From positions 434,001-498,000 of the forward strand of contig JAPDOI010000445.1 of the NCBI GenBank assembly GCA_029168955.1: a stretch of DNA of 64,000 nt. The letters run 5' to 3'. Source of the DNA: Aplectana chamaeleonis. Lineage: Eukaryota > Nematoda > Chromadorea > Rhabditida > Cosmocercidae. This document shows, in pieces, positions 22,589 to 33,586 of this stretch (within the stretch, counting starts at the first letter, position 1; each line of letters starts with the position of its first letter). The translations under genes were made by a program, and so were the position numbers. The notes beneath the pieces were generated by a model. It worked only from the letters and a program-made list of their open reading frames with translations. It ran no database searches and had not been told where the DNA came from.

Positions 22589-23137
22589 AGGCTATGGTCG
22601 CGATGAAAAACGTTATAGAAAAAAACTACAAAAATCAGCTTAGACCACAAACAGCTGAAAAACTATGAAGGTAGAGCGGTGAAAAACGGGCTAGAATTAG
22701 AGTTTCTAGGGACCAAAGAAGCTGTTTCGTGCACACGTGCACAGCGATGACGAAAAAGATCGCAGTCTCATGCCGAGCAGTCAAAAATCATCGACATTCA
22801 GAGGAAGAAATAAATGCAAATTTAACGAATAAAAACAGTTGAACAATGAAAGCATCACTTCAGTCAATGTTTTTGACTAGATGCGTACATAAATCCAAAG
22901 CTTCATTGGTTGAAATTCAATTTCAAGCCAGCAGATGTTCTTGATGTAAGAGGTCACCGATGCCGATGATGTGGAGTGGGCTCGTCCACCATCAAAAGAC
23001 GAGAAAGTTCAGGTTTCAAATTTGGCCCAAAACGGTGGTTTTTTCGTGATTTTTTCTTATAGGTCCTGCTACTCGAGACCCAGAGAAGGGTTTAGAGAGA
23101 AAAAGACGACAAGCATATTTGATCGCGACCACTGCCT
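22589..23137. mobile_element. TTAA element, family F, copy 2 (uninterrupted)
   Basis: TTAA|AGGCTATGGTCGCGATGAA ... TTTGATCGCGACCACTGCCT|TTAA. Perfect TTAA duplication. It is colinear with 4251-6699 after removing 4489-6388 from the latter. Confidence 0.85.
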
Positions 23138-23471
23138 TTAAAAGAACAGAGCAGGTCAGCAAGTAGTTTTTGAGACCAGACAATATTAGGACAGGAAAAT
23201 GGCCTCATACGCTACCAATGATTTTAGAGGCATCCATTTGAGATTGTGCAGCTGCACACCTGTTGATGACGAACGAACATGCGGACTCAAATAAATGCAG
23301 TCAGTAGTTCCTGCTGTTTGCTGATGACGTGTTCAGGCAACTTTTGACAGACTACAGCTAAAACCAAAATCGGAACAGATGTAAAATAAGGGAGAACGCG
23401 TCGATTACAATAGCTGAGGACCAGTAAAGAGCCAGTGGAGGACCATGAATCCGTGGACTTCCTCATAATTA

Positions 23472-24071
23472 CTCAGACAGTAGGTGCGGGCATATCGCTG
23501 GATTTCGGCGGGCGGATCGACATCCGCCTGCCCGTAGCCAGCGATCTGCCCTCGATGCCACATGTGGGTTATTTTCATGGTTCCCACCACGGTCTCCGTG
23601 TGTGGGACCACCCCCCCCCCTTAGTCGTGGGGATCATCCCCTCAGCTGCCAAAAGTTGTTCTCCGGTTTCATAGTGATCCTTCAAAGGTGACTTGAAGTC
23701 ACCCTCCAGAATCAGCTTCAAAATGCCGAGTGAGCGTTCGGTGAGATGGAATGCCTTTTATAACCTCAATTATCATCAAGAATTGACAAGTTTCACCGTG
23801 TGAAATTTGGGCGAGCGGATCGCTGGCTATCAAAGCGGTGGCGGGCGGATGGCTGGCTATCAAAGCCCTGGCGAGCGGATCGCCGGTAGGTTACGGGCGG
23901 ATCGCTGCATCTCATAGCTCAGCGGGCGGACCGCTCGCAGATTGCGGGCGGATTGCCGCTTTAGAGCTTGCCGGAGATCCGCCCGCTTATGTGATCAACT
24001 TTCCCAGGCGCCGCTATCCGCCCGTCAAAACGCAGCAATTGCCAGCGGTCAGTCCGCACCTATTGTCTGAG
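23472..24071. mobile_element. CTCAG-terminal foldback
   Basis: Ends CTCAGACAGTAGGTGCGG and CCGCACCTATTGTCTGAG. The interior repeats GGGCGGATCG-like units (GCGAGCGGATCGC and complements). No target duplication identified. Confidence 0.7.
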
Positions 24072-24157
24072 CAGAGTATGTCCCGCTTTATTCACTTCTG
24101 ACCATGCTAAAGTGGTATCTCTTGTTAACCCTGGAAATTTGGTGAGTTGGATATCAC

Positions 24158-24241
24158 CTGCCAATCTCTGAAAGTGCAACTGCTCTCCTTGATCCGCCCA
24201 CCAAGAACGGCTATGTCGCTGACAAAGCACTGCGCCTCGCC
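24158..24241 (-). CDS. possible internal exon, unknown protein
   Basis: An 84-bp frame, phase 0 at both ends, lies between a GTGACAG acceptor and a GTGATA donor. The peptide includes AQCFVSDIAV, GGRIKESS and CTFRDWQ. It is not in a recognised repeat. It is too short to identify and could be chance; no partner exon was found. Confidence 0.25.
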
Positions 24242-24847
24242 CTGTCACATTTCGAAACATTAGACAAGAGAATATATGCGGTTATTCGATTCGACGAGGT
24301 CTTTTTGCACAGTGGTGGGTGAAAAGTGCTGATTATGACTGATTATTCATGCATACTTTTTAGTCGATTTCGACTATACACAGAAGCTAAAATAGTTCAC
24401 AGGAACAGAAGGTGGAGAGAGAACGCGTTTGCAGGAAGTTTTACGAAATTGAACGAATAAATGATGGAGATGTAGGTCTTTCACTTCACATTGATCCGAG
24501 CAAGTCAGAATTTAACGAGGGAGAACGTATGAGACAAAAAATAAAATTGAAACAGATCGAATTTTTGCACACACAGTTATATCACGTAAACAAATTATAG
24601 ACCTTTTTGGAATTGGTTCACTTACTCTTCGAACACAATAATTGGAAAAAAAATCATATAGAACATAAACTTCAAACAAAACGACAGCAGTATAAATAAA
24701 ACATATTAACAAAATTTATTTTAAAGAAATTAATATTAATTATTAATGATACAAGATATAATGATATTTTTTCAACAAAGAATCAATACTGTTAACCATT
24801 CACTCTTTTCCAATAGGGGAATTTTTAAAAAATATTATCACAAATCT

Positions 24848-25191
24848 TCATTGGAATATTACAGGATAAGACTCATTATCAGACTCAATTCGTGAGTGAT
24901 GTCGTGAATGTGAAGCTGAGGCTTGGCCAAACAAGCCAGTCCAACCACAATCGATTCGCGACAAAGCCTCCACACTTTGCGTGCGGTGCACTAATTGAAA
25001 GAATCCTTTCTTCGATGGGTCAAATGAGAATTTCAGAAGTTCCTTATCGAGTTGAATGTATTGAATATGTTGCCTGAAGTCTTCAACCAACTCTATAATT
25101 CGCAAGCAACATTCACTTACGATACATGTAACTAACACTTGCTTAGCAGGAAGCTCGGGCGTTTCATTCCGTTTTTTTAGCCGTACTGCTT
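24848..25191 (-). CDS. possible last coding exon, unknown protein
   Basis: The minus-strand frame opens after a TTTGTTTTCAG acceptor and runs about 114 codons to TGA at 24850-24848. The peptide includes LPAKQVLVTC, RIIELVEDF, QLDKELLKFSFDP and RIESDNESYPVIFQ. An AT-rich stretch and AATAAA near 24714-24720 follow, as expected for a 3' UTR. The composition looks coding, but I recognise no family. The acceptor coincides with the end of the MITE at 25192. An inner intron-like span is out of frame, so a continuous exon is preferred. Confidence 0.4.
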
Positions 25192-25527
25192 CTGAAAACA
25201 AAACTCCGAATCTCATCGATCAACGCTAGCAGTGCGATGGTTATTTCCACCTACGGTGAGAAAGCAGCGGCGAAACAGAAATTTTTGGGGGTTGTCGAAG
25301 GTCCTCTATCGAATGAATCCACTTCCATAGTCTTTTGTTGATTTTGCGAAAAATCAATAAAATCGATAATTCCATAAAATCGATAAAATTCCACGGCAGT
25401 GAGTTCAATTGATAGAGGACCCTCGAACACTCATAACTGTCGAGTTTGACTACTGAATTTCTTCGATAAAGTGAGATACCATCACACTGACAGCGTTGAC
25501 CGATGAGATTCAGAGGTTTGTCTTCTG
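25192..25527. mobile_element. family G MITE, copy 2
   Basis: Arms CTGAAAACAAAACTCCGAAT at the left and, reversed, CAGAAGACAAACCTCTGAAT at the right, continuing to ATCAACGCTAGCAGTG. About 336 bp. Its left tip supplies the CAG acceptor of the possible exon 24848-25191. Confidence 0.65.
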
Positions 25528-25587
25528 AGATCATCACAACTGCTCTCTATGGCCCCTGTCCGTAGTCCCACCCGGTCCATATGCTGA

Positions 25588-25865
25588 TATACTCTGTTTA
25601 TCTTGAATTGCACAAAACACGGTCCGCCAATAGTCCTCTAATTGGCCCGCTAGTACCGTAGTGTACGTCCACGACGCGTTCTCGGCAGACCCGGGTGGCA
25701 GGGTGGGTGGCCGAGTGACGACATTGACGAATCGATTGCTCTGCACACCGGGTGCACACCCGGGTCTGCCGAGAACGCGTCGTGGACGTACACTACGGTA
25801 CTAGCGGGCCAATTAGAGGACTATTGGCGGACCGTGTTTTGTGCAATTCAAGATAAACAGAGTAT
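25588..25865. mobile_element. family E foldback, copy 2
   Basis: Nearly identical to 21076-21353, including arms, loop and orientation. The high similarity suggests recent activity. Not coding. Confidence 0.85.
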
Positions 25866-26264
25866 TAAATACGCAAAACGTTCACAAAAAATGTCATTCG
25901 ATAGCCCTCCGTAGTCCCTCCTAGGTCGTCCGTAATCCCCCCGGTCCCTATGTATCCCCTGGTTCCGAGCCGAATTTACTCTGTTCCCTCGCGCGCTTGT
26001 GCGGAGCGAGGGTAGAGACAGCGGAAAAATGCGGAGAAAAAGAGAAGCAGCGTATGCGCGTCGACGCATGCGATGAACGGAAATAACTTTCACTTGGAAA
26101 CGGAGGATATGTAAGGCACGCGGAACGTAGGCAAAAAAATTGTTCTTAGGTAGGTTTTCCCACGTCTTCCGTAGTCCACCATATAAGCACCAATGGGCAT
26201 ACCGTCGAGAGCGGTCCATGCATGCGCATAAGCGACTTATCTAGGTGGGATTACGGACGACCTA

Positions 26265-26515
26265 CAATTCATCTACGCATTCGCGTTCAGTTCGCAAAGT
26301 GCACGCTGATCGCGAAAGCGTGCTGCGTCGCGGATGCGAGGATCCTCAGACAGGGATTTTGTATCACCCAGGCGGTGGGATCACCCTGACGACAAAGACG
26401 AAAACCGCCCGGGTGACCTCACATCCCTGTCTGAGGATTCTCGCAACCGCACCGCAGCACGCTTTCGCAATCAGCGTGCACTTTGCAGGCTCAACGGCAT
26501 TGCGTAGATGAACTG
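26265..26515. repeat. foldback hairpin
   Basis: Arms share GCAAAGTGCACGCTGAT and GCGAAAGCGTGCTGCG in inverted order around a loop containing CCGCCCGGGTGACC. Arms are about 100 bp. No gene. Confidence 0.65.
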
Positions 26516-26709
26516 TATAGGGGACTACGGACGACTCATGGCAAATACTTTGAACTATCATCCGACTATGATGGAGTCTACATGAATCTTAAAATCTGTG
26601 TCTATCGTACGCAGTGCCTTTAGAACCCCTTCTGCAGCCACACTTAGCCGCGAAAGCGTGATGCTATCGCTATTCGAGAAAGCCTAGACGCTCTAGCTCT
26701 CATCCTGAA

Positions 26710-26845
26710 GGGGTCGTTTATACTTCCGCCGTCGAGCGGCGCGGCGAAGTGCATTTTTGTAATATTGATCACGCGGCGCGGCACGATCGATATTGTAGGA
26801 TTGCACTCTGCCGCGCCGCTCGGCGGCGGAAGTATAAACGACCCC
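26710..26845. mobile_element. short TIR element with GAA duplication
   Basis: GAA|GGGGTCGTTTATACTTCCG ... GGAAGTATAAACGACCCC|GAA. Near-perfect arms with a GCGGCGCGGC centre, 136 bp. The terminus resembles the GGCCGGGATCATACTTCC group at 58384. The rest of 26846-27288 shows nothing recognisable. Confidence 0.75.
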
Positions 26846-27958
26846 GAATGCTCGACCCACAACCACGCTGCGCCGCTCGTTTTGAAGACATTTTTCAATC
26901 GATTCGTGCTGATACGGCAGTGTCTTCACCCCTTCATAATGTTCGTTTCTTAGTCTACGTTCCCTCTTTATCTTCAAGATCTCTCAACATTTTATTGTAA
27001 TATAAAATGAACAAAATCATTGGTGTTCTGTCGTGAATGCAAAAGTCTTGTGTGTTTTGCAATATCCTATACTACAGTTGGGATGTGTATTGATTACTAA
27101 AGTGAAGTCGAAGTTGTAGACGCCGGGTTTCCTACCCAGGTTGTGATATTATAGCCATTAAATCCTTATTGCTGCGGCAATTGACACAAATCGTGTCATG
27201 CAATATTGGTTGGAAAGTAACCAACGAACCGCTACACCGTGTATAAAACTTTAAATACGTATTCAAAACGCGTTAACCTCTGAATTGGTATACTCTGTTT
27301 ATCTTGAACTGCACAAAACACGGTCCGCCAATAGTCCTCTAATTGGCCCGCTAGTACCGTAGTGTACGTCCACGATGCGTTCTCGGCAGACCCGGGTGGC
27401 AGGGTGGGTGGCCGAGTGACGGCATTGACGAATCGATTGCTCTGCACACCGGGTGCACACCAGGGATGTGCGGCAAACGATTTTCAAAAATCGGCAAGTG
27501 ACAATCGACAAAAATCGCCCAAAAATGGCTGGCAAACGGCAATCGGCAATCAACAAACGGCAAAATAAAAAACCTCGTACAAAAAAGGATACGAATGCTT
27601 GAAAAGTAACTGATAGAAGATGTTTGATTTCTTCATGCACCTTTCGTATTAAAATAACAAAGTAACAAATCTTTTCCGATGACACCACGTGGACTTGAAA
27701 TTTTCAGAGCAACATCTGATATGAAAAAAACAGTTCCGGTAAGGGTATTCCATTGAAAACTGGTAATCAGAATATTTTGTGTAAAGGTAGCAATTTTTTG
27801 AGATTCTCTGGTGCCAACTATTTTCGGAGAGCCGAAGCCATAACTCCAGCGATACTGAGATCGCCATTAATGAATGGCTGACGAGTAAAATAGTCTTGCA
27901 CTTCTTGATAGAAAAAATTTCAACAATTTTTGAAATCCTAGGATTAGTCTGATGTGAA

Positions 27959-28418
27959 AGGCAGCATACACGCTAATAAACGTGATTGGGATAACAACTT
28001 GAATCGAATCATATGGCTTACGACATAATGCCTACGCATTTTGAAGCGTCAAAAACGACCCACACTGCCGTTACAGGAAATGCAATTTCGGCCCCGCCCG
28101 TATTTTCACGCCCCCTGTATTTGCCCCTTTCCTCCAACACAGGGCTGCTCGGTCATCTTCGCCGTCAGTGACATGAGTGGTTCACTTGATAGCCAATTCG
28201 CCAACCGTCTCGACGGCGAAGATGACCCAGCAACCCTGCCTTGGAGGGAAAGGGCAAATACAGGGGGCGTGAAAATACGGGCGGGGCCAAACTTGCTACT
28301 CCATAACGGCATTGTGGGTCGTTTTTGAAGCTTCAAATTGAGAAGACAGTATGTTGTTGGCCGTTCGGTTCCATTCACGTTGTTATCTCAGCCACGTTTA
28401 CGAGAGTGTATGCTGCCT
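27959..28418. mobile_element. TTAA element, family A, copy 2
   Basis: TGAA|AGGCAGCATACACGC ... GAGTGTATGCTGCCT|TTAA, with long inverted arms. Interior arms share AATTTCGGCCCCGCCCGTAT. Left flank has one mismatch to TTAA. Confidence 0.8.
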
Positions 28419-28650
28419 TTAAACTTATACCGTTAGAACTACACCGCATTTATAGATCCTTTTGTTATTTTTTCCAGCGCAACCACATCACTGTAGTCGT
28501 TTAAATGTGTGTAAAGCGAAGATTGATCTTCGCTCTATAAACAATCGTTCAATGTTTTTGTTGTTCAACAATGTTTTTTTCATAATAGGTGAAAAGTTCA
28601 ACTTCCAGTGATGTTATTGGAAACTATCTTGAATCTTCGCTTTACATCAT

Positions 28651-28731
28651 CTAATGGAGGAGCGAATCAGATATGGAAAACGTGCTGTTACTGTCTTCAC
28701 CGACTTCAAAGCCGCATTTGATTGCATACAT
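28651..28731 (+). pseudogene. non-LTR retrotransposon reverse-transcriptase scrap
   Basis: The translation RYGKRAVTVFTDFKAAFDCI followed by H matches the conserved F-D-F-K-A-A-F-D motif of non-LTR reverse transcriptases (RTE/CR1 type). It breaks off at an in-frame stop soon after. About 27 codons survive, within hAT element B copy 1. Confidence 0.7.
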
Positions 28732-29005
28732 GGGCCTCAATAAAATTCAGACTCTCTCTGAATTCAGAGTAGTAGATTCCATCTAGAGACCGCGATAAAA
28801 ACGCCAATTCGGGTGCTATCACCAGTCTCAACTTTGAAGTTTTTTAGGTATAGCCTCTTTCTCTCTTTCCGGGCAGGTAGCAGTAAGGCTTAGCGGGCTT
28901 TCCTTGTGACCGCTGCGCTGCGTGCTCCGGAAGAACTAGTAGAAGCGAGAAAGGCTTCAGGCCTATATTCCCTAAAGAGTGGGAGCGTCGGTACCGTAGT
29001 GGAGC

Positions 29006-31084
29006 CAGGGCTGGGCACGCGTCCCGGGTAACCTTAGGGGGGTGCATATTAGACGTTGCAGAGAGGGCAAAGGGGGGTGCCTAAACCGAACACCAAAAAA
29101 AAGAACGAAGTGCATGTTCTGTCGAATTTCAGGAAAAAAATAGTACGCACTATTCTTCTAAATTGTCATATCTTCTTCTCCGCTTTTTGAGTCGAACACG
29201 AAAAGAATTCAAATTATTGATAGAGATGCAGGTTGTGTTCGCAATAATTCATAGTTGCTGTCAAAGTTTGTTTCGATGAAGGATTTAACACTACTCTGTT
29301 ATCTTGTAGCAAGTAAGGATTGATGTGGTGTCATGTTTCTTTGATGCAGCGTTCATTGATTACGCGGGTGGCTACCGATTCGAGGCAAAGATACTAAGAC
29401 AGCGCCCAGGAAAACTATCATTCAAGTTCAAAAAAAGATTAGCGAACTGATGTATAGCCTAGGTCGCTCATTTTGAGCCGGTCGAAGCAAGGCTTATCGG
29501 GCTTATCATGTCAAAATCTTCTTATCACTGTTATACTTTGCCATGACCGACCGCTCCGCTGCTTACTCCACCCGGACTCATCCTAGCAGGCTAGGCTTTA
29601 TTTCGACAGTTTAACAGTACAGATAGCACAGTCAGCATCACAACTAGTCAATAGATTTTTATTTATGAGAATGTGACTTATGAAGAGAGCCAACTATAAA
29701 AAATGAAGACTGCAAGTTACTATGAAAGAAGCGAATGACCGTTTCCTCCTCATTGAGAAGTCCCCTGAGCATAAGAACCCGAGTTTTATCCACCTTGAAT
29801 GCCGCAATCTCTCATAGACTAGGTTAGCCGTGCGGTCTGGTGTTTGTCCGCAGCTACACAACGCGCACTGGAGTGGACGCGCACGCAATATTAATTAAAA
29901 AATGTATTTTATTACAGAACGAGGCAGAGAAAATGATTGAAACTGGAGTAAACTGAGACAGGCAGAAATAGGATTCTTTCAATGTTTACAGTATAGAAAT
30001 TTAATGTAAACAAACTATGTTGGAGCGGAGTGAATTTTTTGGACGTGATAAGGTTCATTCAAATGAACCTAGTTGATTAAAAACACCCATAAACATGAGA
30101 ACTAAGAGCATTGCGAGAAAGACGAGAATCTGGCAAACATTTTAATAGCAATAGGTTTGATATTCAATGTGATTTAAGGACCTTAAAACTCGTCCCGGTT
30201 TTGTCCCGGTTTTCGGGGTAAAACCGGGACGAGATTTAAGGTCCTTAGATCCTATTAGAAACCGGTCCCATCGATGCTAAAATGTTTGTCAGATTCTCCT
30301 CTTTCTCACAATGTCCTTTGCTCTCAGTTTAATGCTAGTTTTGATCAACTAGGTTCGTTTGAATGAACCTTATCACGGCTAAATATTTACACCCGCTCTA
30401 ACTTTGTTTATTTACATTAAATTTCTAAAGTGGGTACATCCAGAATAGAGTACCTTTACCATCTTTCATTTCCTTCAGTTTCAATCCTTTTCTCCTCTCT
30501 GTTCTGTTATAAAATACATTTTTTATTAATATTGTGTGCGCGTCCATTCCCGTGTGCGCTGCGTAGCTGCGTACAAACACCGTATCGCACGGCAAGCCGA
30601 TTTTTTAAGGGATTGCGGCATTCTAGGAGGGTAAAATTTGGGTTTTTTACTCTCTACGAATCATATGAATCCTAACATTGTTCCACAACACAAAATAGTT
30701 CTGATTTCCACATCAGAACAATCAAACACAGATTAACTAATCCTTCATAGGTTTATGAAAACATTCGACAGGAAACATTAGTTATCGCAATAGTAGTAGT
30801 TCTGTTGTTGGTAATTGTTCAATTGTTTTGTATTGAAAAATGCTTTATCTTTTGTAATAAGTTCAGAAATTACACTACCCTTTTTGTTGCCATTTTCGGA
30901 ATTTTTTCTATTCAGTGCTTTTTTTATATTCTTGTTTATCAAAATCAGGAAGTCAAGATCATGGCTGTTGAACTATTCCGAAAAACAGCCGATTTCGATT
31001 TCCCATAAGGGGGTGCCTAAAAATTACCGAGCTAAGGGGGGTGCATATTCAGATTCGCCATGCCGGGACGTGTGCCCAGCCCTG
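29006..31084. mobile_element. hAT-like element A, non-autonomous
   Basis: Ends CAGGGCTGGGCACGCGTCCC and GGGACGTGTGCCCAGCCCTG; perfect 8-bp duplication AGTGGAGC at 28998-29005 and 31085-31092. Length 2079 bp. It contains no recognisable transposase and a palindrome of about 0.9 kb. Subterminal AAGGGGGGTGC blocks occur at both ends. Confidence 0.9.
29765..30655. repeat. palindrome of about 0.9 kb inside hAT element A
   Basis: Arms align from about 29765 to 30655, with visible mismatches. They share AATGCCGCAATC, GTGTTTGT-CGCAGCTAC and ATGAACCTAGTTGATTAA-like blocks in inverted order. The centre near 30180-30250 is a strong hairpin with AAGGACCTTAAAACTCGTCC and AAACCGGGACGAG. It would give a very long double-stranded RNA if transcribed. 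Confidence 0.8.
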
Positions 31085-31566
31085 AGTGGAGCATGGACAC
31101 AATGACATTCGAATCGCAAACTGTTTTTTAGAGGGTTCCACTATAAAGACACAAAGGTTCTATCCAAAAGACGAAAGAGCTGGATCATCATTTGGGATTA
31201 GGGCGTGGCCCGTTTACAATGGGCCTTGCATCCAAATCGCGGCAGTTGTTATCCATTACTCAATTTTTGCCGAATTTTGTCGAAAAGGGGTAGGAAAAGC
31301 GGCAAACGACAATCGACAAAAATCGTCCAAAAACGGCCGGCAAACGGCAATCGGCAACCGGCAACCGGCAATTGCCGCACATCCCTGGTGCACACCCGTG
31401 TCGTGGACGTACACTATGGTACTAGCGGGCCAATTAGAGGACTATTGGCGGACCGTGTTTTGTGCAATTCAAGATAAACAGAGTATAGCTATGCTTATAT
31501 GCTCTTGCTAGGTTTGTAAATGTATGAGTTGCACACAAAGCTTGCTATGGAGGCTAAGGAGGTTGC

Positions 31567-31680
31567 TATGGAATTCTACAGTTTCGGGAATGCGTCTATA
31601 CTTATGATACGCACTGCATAAAGTGCGTATCATAAGTATAGACGCATCTCCGAAACTGTAGAATTCCGAATCCGCAAAAA
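31567..31680. repeat. near-perfect hairpin
   Basis: Stem arms share GAATTCTACAGTTTCGG and TGCGTCTATACTTATGATAC, with a loop of only a few bases around 31619. A third copy of the phrase GCGTCTATACTTATGATACG lies at about 31776. It could form a small-RNA precursor-like stem of about 50 bp. Confidence 0.75.
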
Positions 31681-32319
31681 CGCTATCTAAGCCTTATGGT
31701 TGTATCCAAACTCAGCACGGCTGAAAACCCTTGTCAAAACATTCTCTATGAACTTTGATTTTTCACTTTCAGAGGTGCGTCTATACTTATGATACGCACT
31801 GTATGGAAAGTTGCTGTATAGAGGCTCCACTCACTACTCACGAGACAAACTACTATACTATATGTAAAATCATTTTCGTTGAAAAAACAACAAGTTTGAT
31901 AAGCTGTAAGAACCGAGACCCGCTACATGCTGTGCACGTGAATAGCTTCTCCATAGTCAACCATAAAATGGGAAATGACTCAGAGGTGGTGACAGCAGCT
32001 AATATGACAACATGGCCGGGGGTACAGGGGTTAAGCGACGTCGCAGCAAACATGTTTTTTCCACGCCACAAATGTCGACGAAACGCGCGAAATGGCCGAA
32101 ATTATCGCACTAGTCGATAAGCAGCAGATTTTATAATACGCGCAATCTGCAATTCGCGGGTAATGATTTCGAGCCGCCGGTTTTAATGAGCCATTGTTTA
32201 ATAAGGTGCTTGTAATCACAATTGCATACATCTCGCCGCGAGCAGATCACAGAGCATTATCGTACGAAAAACCGCGAGGTAACCGGTGTCATAGTTAATT
32301 GGCTCAAAAGTTTTGAATA

Positions 32320-32790
32320 AAAATCGTGGTCCTTGTATTTCGGTATAGAGGTGACCTTTATCTCTCTCCACATTATGATGAAATATGTAAAAAAGCCATG
32401 GTACGTTCATTTCGTACACTTAAAGCTCTTTCGACAAAAGATAGAAGTGTTTTAATTAGAGCGTATAAAACTTACACAAGGCCGCTTGTTGAATGTGGAT
32501 GCACAGTTTTCTGTCCAGACAGAAAAAGGGATATCCACAGGATTGAAAAAGTACAGAATAGCTTAACTAGAAAAGTTTTTATTAGGACCGGAAGCTATCA
32601 GTATATCAGACTTCCCTCCCCAAGGAGAGGAATTCAGTCCTGGAGTTACCAACTTTAGAATCAAGAAGGAAAGTATTGATTTCAATGTTTTATACACTAG
32701 TACATTCCGTGACCAGAGGAGGAGGGATCAGGGAACAAGGGAAGTGCGCTTCACGGTTGTTCCCATGGCCTCTCCTCGAACATGATGAAC
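32320..32790 (+). pseudogene. non-LTR retrotransposon reverse-transcriptase C-terminal fragment
   Basis: The translation contains HYDEICKKAMVRSFRTLKAL, LIRAYKTYTRPLVECGCTVF and RIEKVQNSLTRKVF, the thumb and C-terminal region of CR1/jockey-type non-LTR reverse transcriptases. After about 32640 it continues in a shifted frame (FRIKKESIDFNVLYTSTF). The catalytic palm and endonuclease are absent, so it is a dead fragment. Confidence 0.8.
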
Positions 32791-33429
32791 GCGAAAACAA
32801 AGCCGCAGCGTATACGATGATGCAGACGGCCTAGTCGCGAGGTGGTCTCGCACTTCGCAAGTTGAGGGGGTTGATCTGCCCCTCAAGGACTACGTAAGGC
32901 TATTTGTCTGGATTTCAGAGGAGCTATTTAGCTTCTCTATAACCTTTAGTCAGAGGTGAATGTCTTTGGACCGATCGCAGTTTTTCAGGAACAGGAGACT
33001 ATCGAAAACAGCGAGTTCTAGCAAGCTTATTTTTGATCAATCATTGAACAATGGGAAGGTGTGCAGTCCAAAGGTCGCGGGAAGACCTGCAGTCCGGAGA
33101 ACAAGAGAACTTATAGAATTCCATAGCAACCTCCTTAGCCTCCATAGCAAGCTTTGTGTGCAACTCATACATTGACAAACCTAGCAAGAGCATATAAGCA
33201 TAATATCATGTGAACATCGGTCGGGTCAGCCACATCGGGTGTTTTTTTTTCACCCCACCTCATTCATGTGTTTCATGATTATCGACCGGGCTGGCTACGC
33301 CGATCAGCCAACTATGGCCGAGGCCTTAGAAATCTACGCAAGCAAGGGTGACCCATTCGAGCCCAGAAACAGTGAAAATCGCTGCAGTTATCTGTAATAG
33401 AGACAAACTGACAGACAGGGGTGGTCCAC

Positions 33430-33586
33430 TTCTGGCGCCAAACAGTGAGAAGATGGGGCGGATCCGACGGAAGGGCTAACCAATGCTATTGTTTACCGAA
33501 GTGGCATCGACCAATAGCAGTGCCTAGCCCTTCCCTCCGATCAACCTACCCTCCTCATTCATTGGCGCCACAAGACGACCACACGC
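33430..33586. repeat. foldback hairpin
   Basis: Arms share GGCGCCAA, AAGGGCTA and CAATGCTATTG / complements. About 157 bp. The following 33590-34560 shows no recognised repeat or gene. Confidence 0.6.

Larger units (their letters stand above)
27461..31387. mobile_element. hAT-like element, family B, copy 1, with nested insertions
   Basis: Ends CAGGGATGTGCGGCAAACG and CGGCAATTGCCGCACATCCCTG; perfect 8-bp duplication GTGCACAC at 27453-27460 and 31388-31395. Subterminal repeats GCAAACGGCAATCGG are present at both ends. No hAT transposase frame remains. It hosts family A copy 2, a reverse-transcriptase scrap and hAT element A. Copy 2 is at 60426-62529. Confidence 0.9.
27289..31487. mobile_element. 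family E foldback, copy 3, split by a hAT insertion
   Basis: The left part 27289-27460 ends in the loop, and the right part 31396-31487 resumes the right arm to CAGAGTATA. GTGCACAC occurs on both sides of the break, which fixes the insertion exactly. The right part lacks a short piece of the arm compared with copy 2. Confidence 0.85.
31490..33202. mobile_element. element J, long TIRs, carrying a reverse-transcriptase fragment
   Basis: TIRs of about 88 bp (31490-31577 and 33115-33202) start TATGCTTATATGCTCTTGCT and include GCTATGGAGGCTAAGGAGG. It follows family E copy 3 directly. The interior holds the hairpin at 31567-31680, a reverse-transcriptase C-terminus and open stretches at 32805-32955 and 32960-33175 with no family I recognise. 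Confidence 0.75.

Noticed and set aside
23310..23370. Reverse-transcriptase-like FLLFADDVF
   Set aside because: Only the short F-A-D-D motif is seen and the flanks do not match a palm domain. Probably chance.
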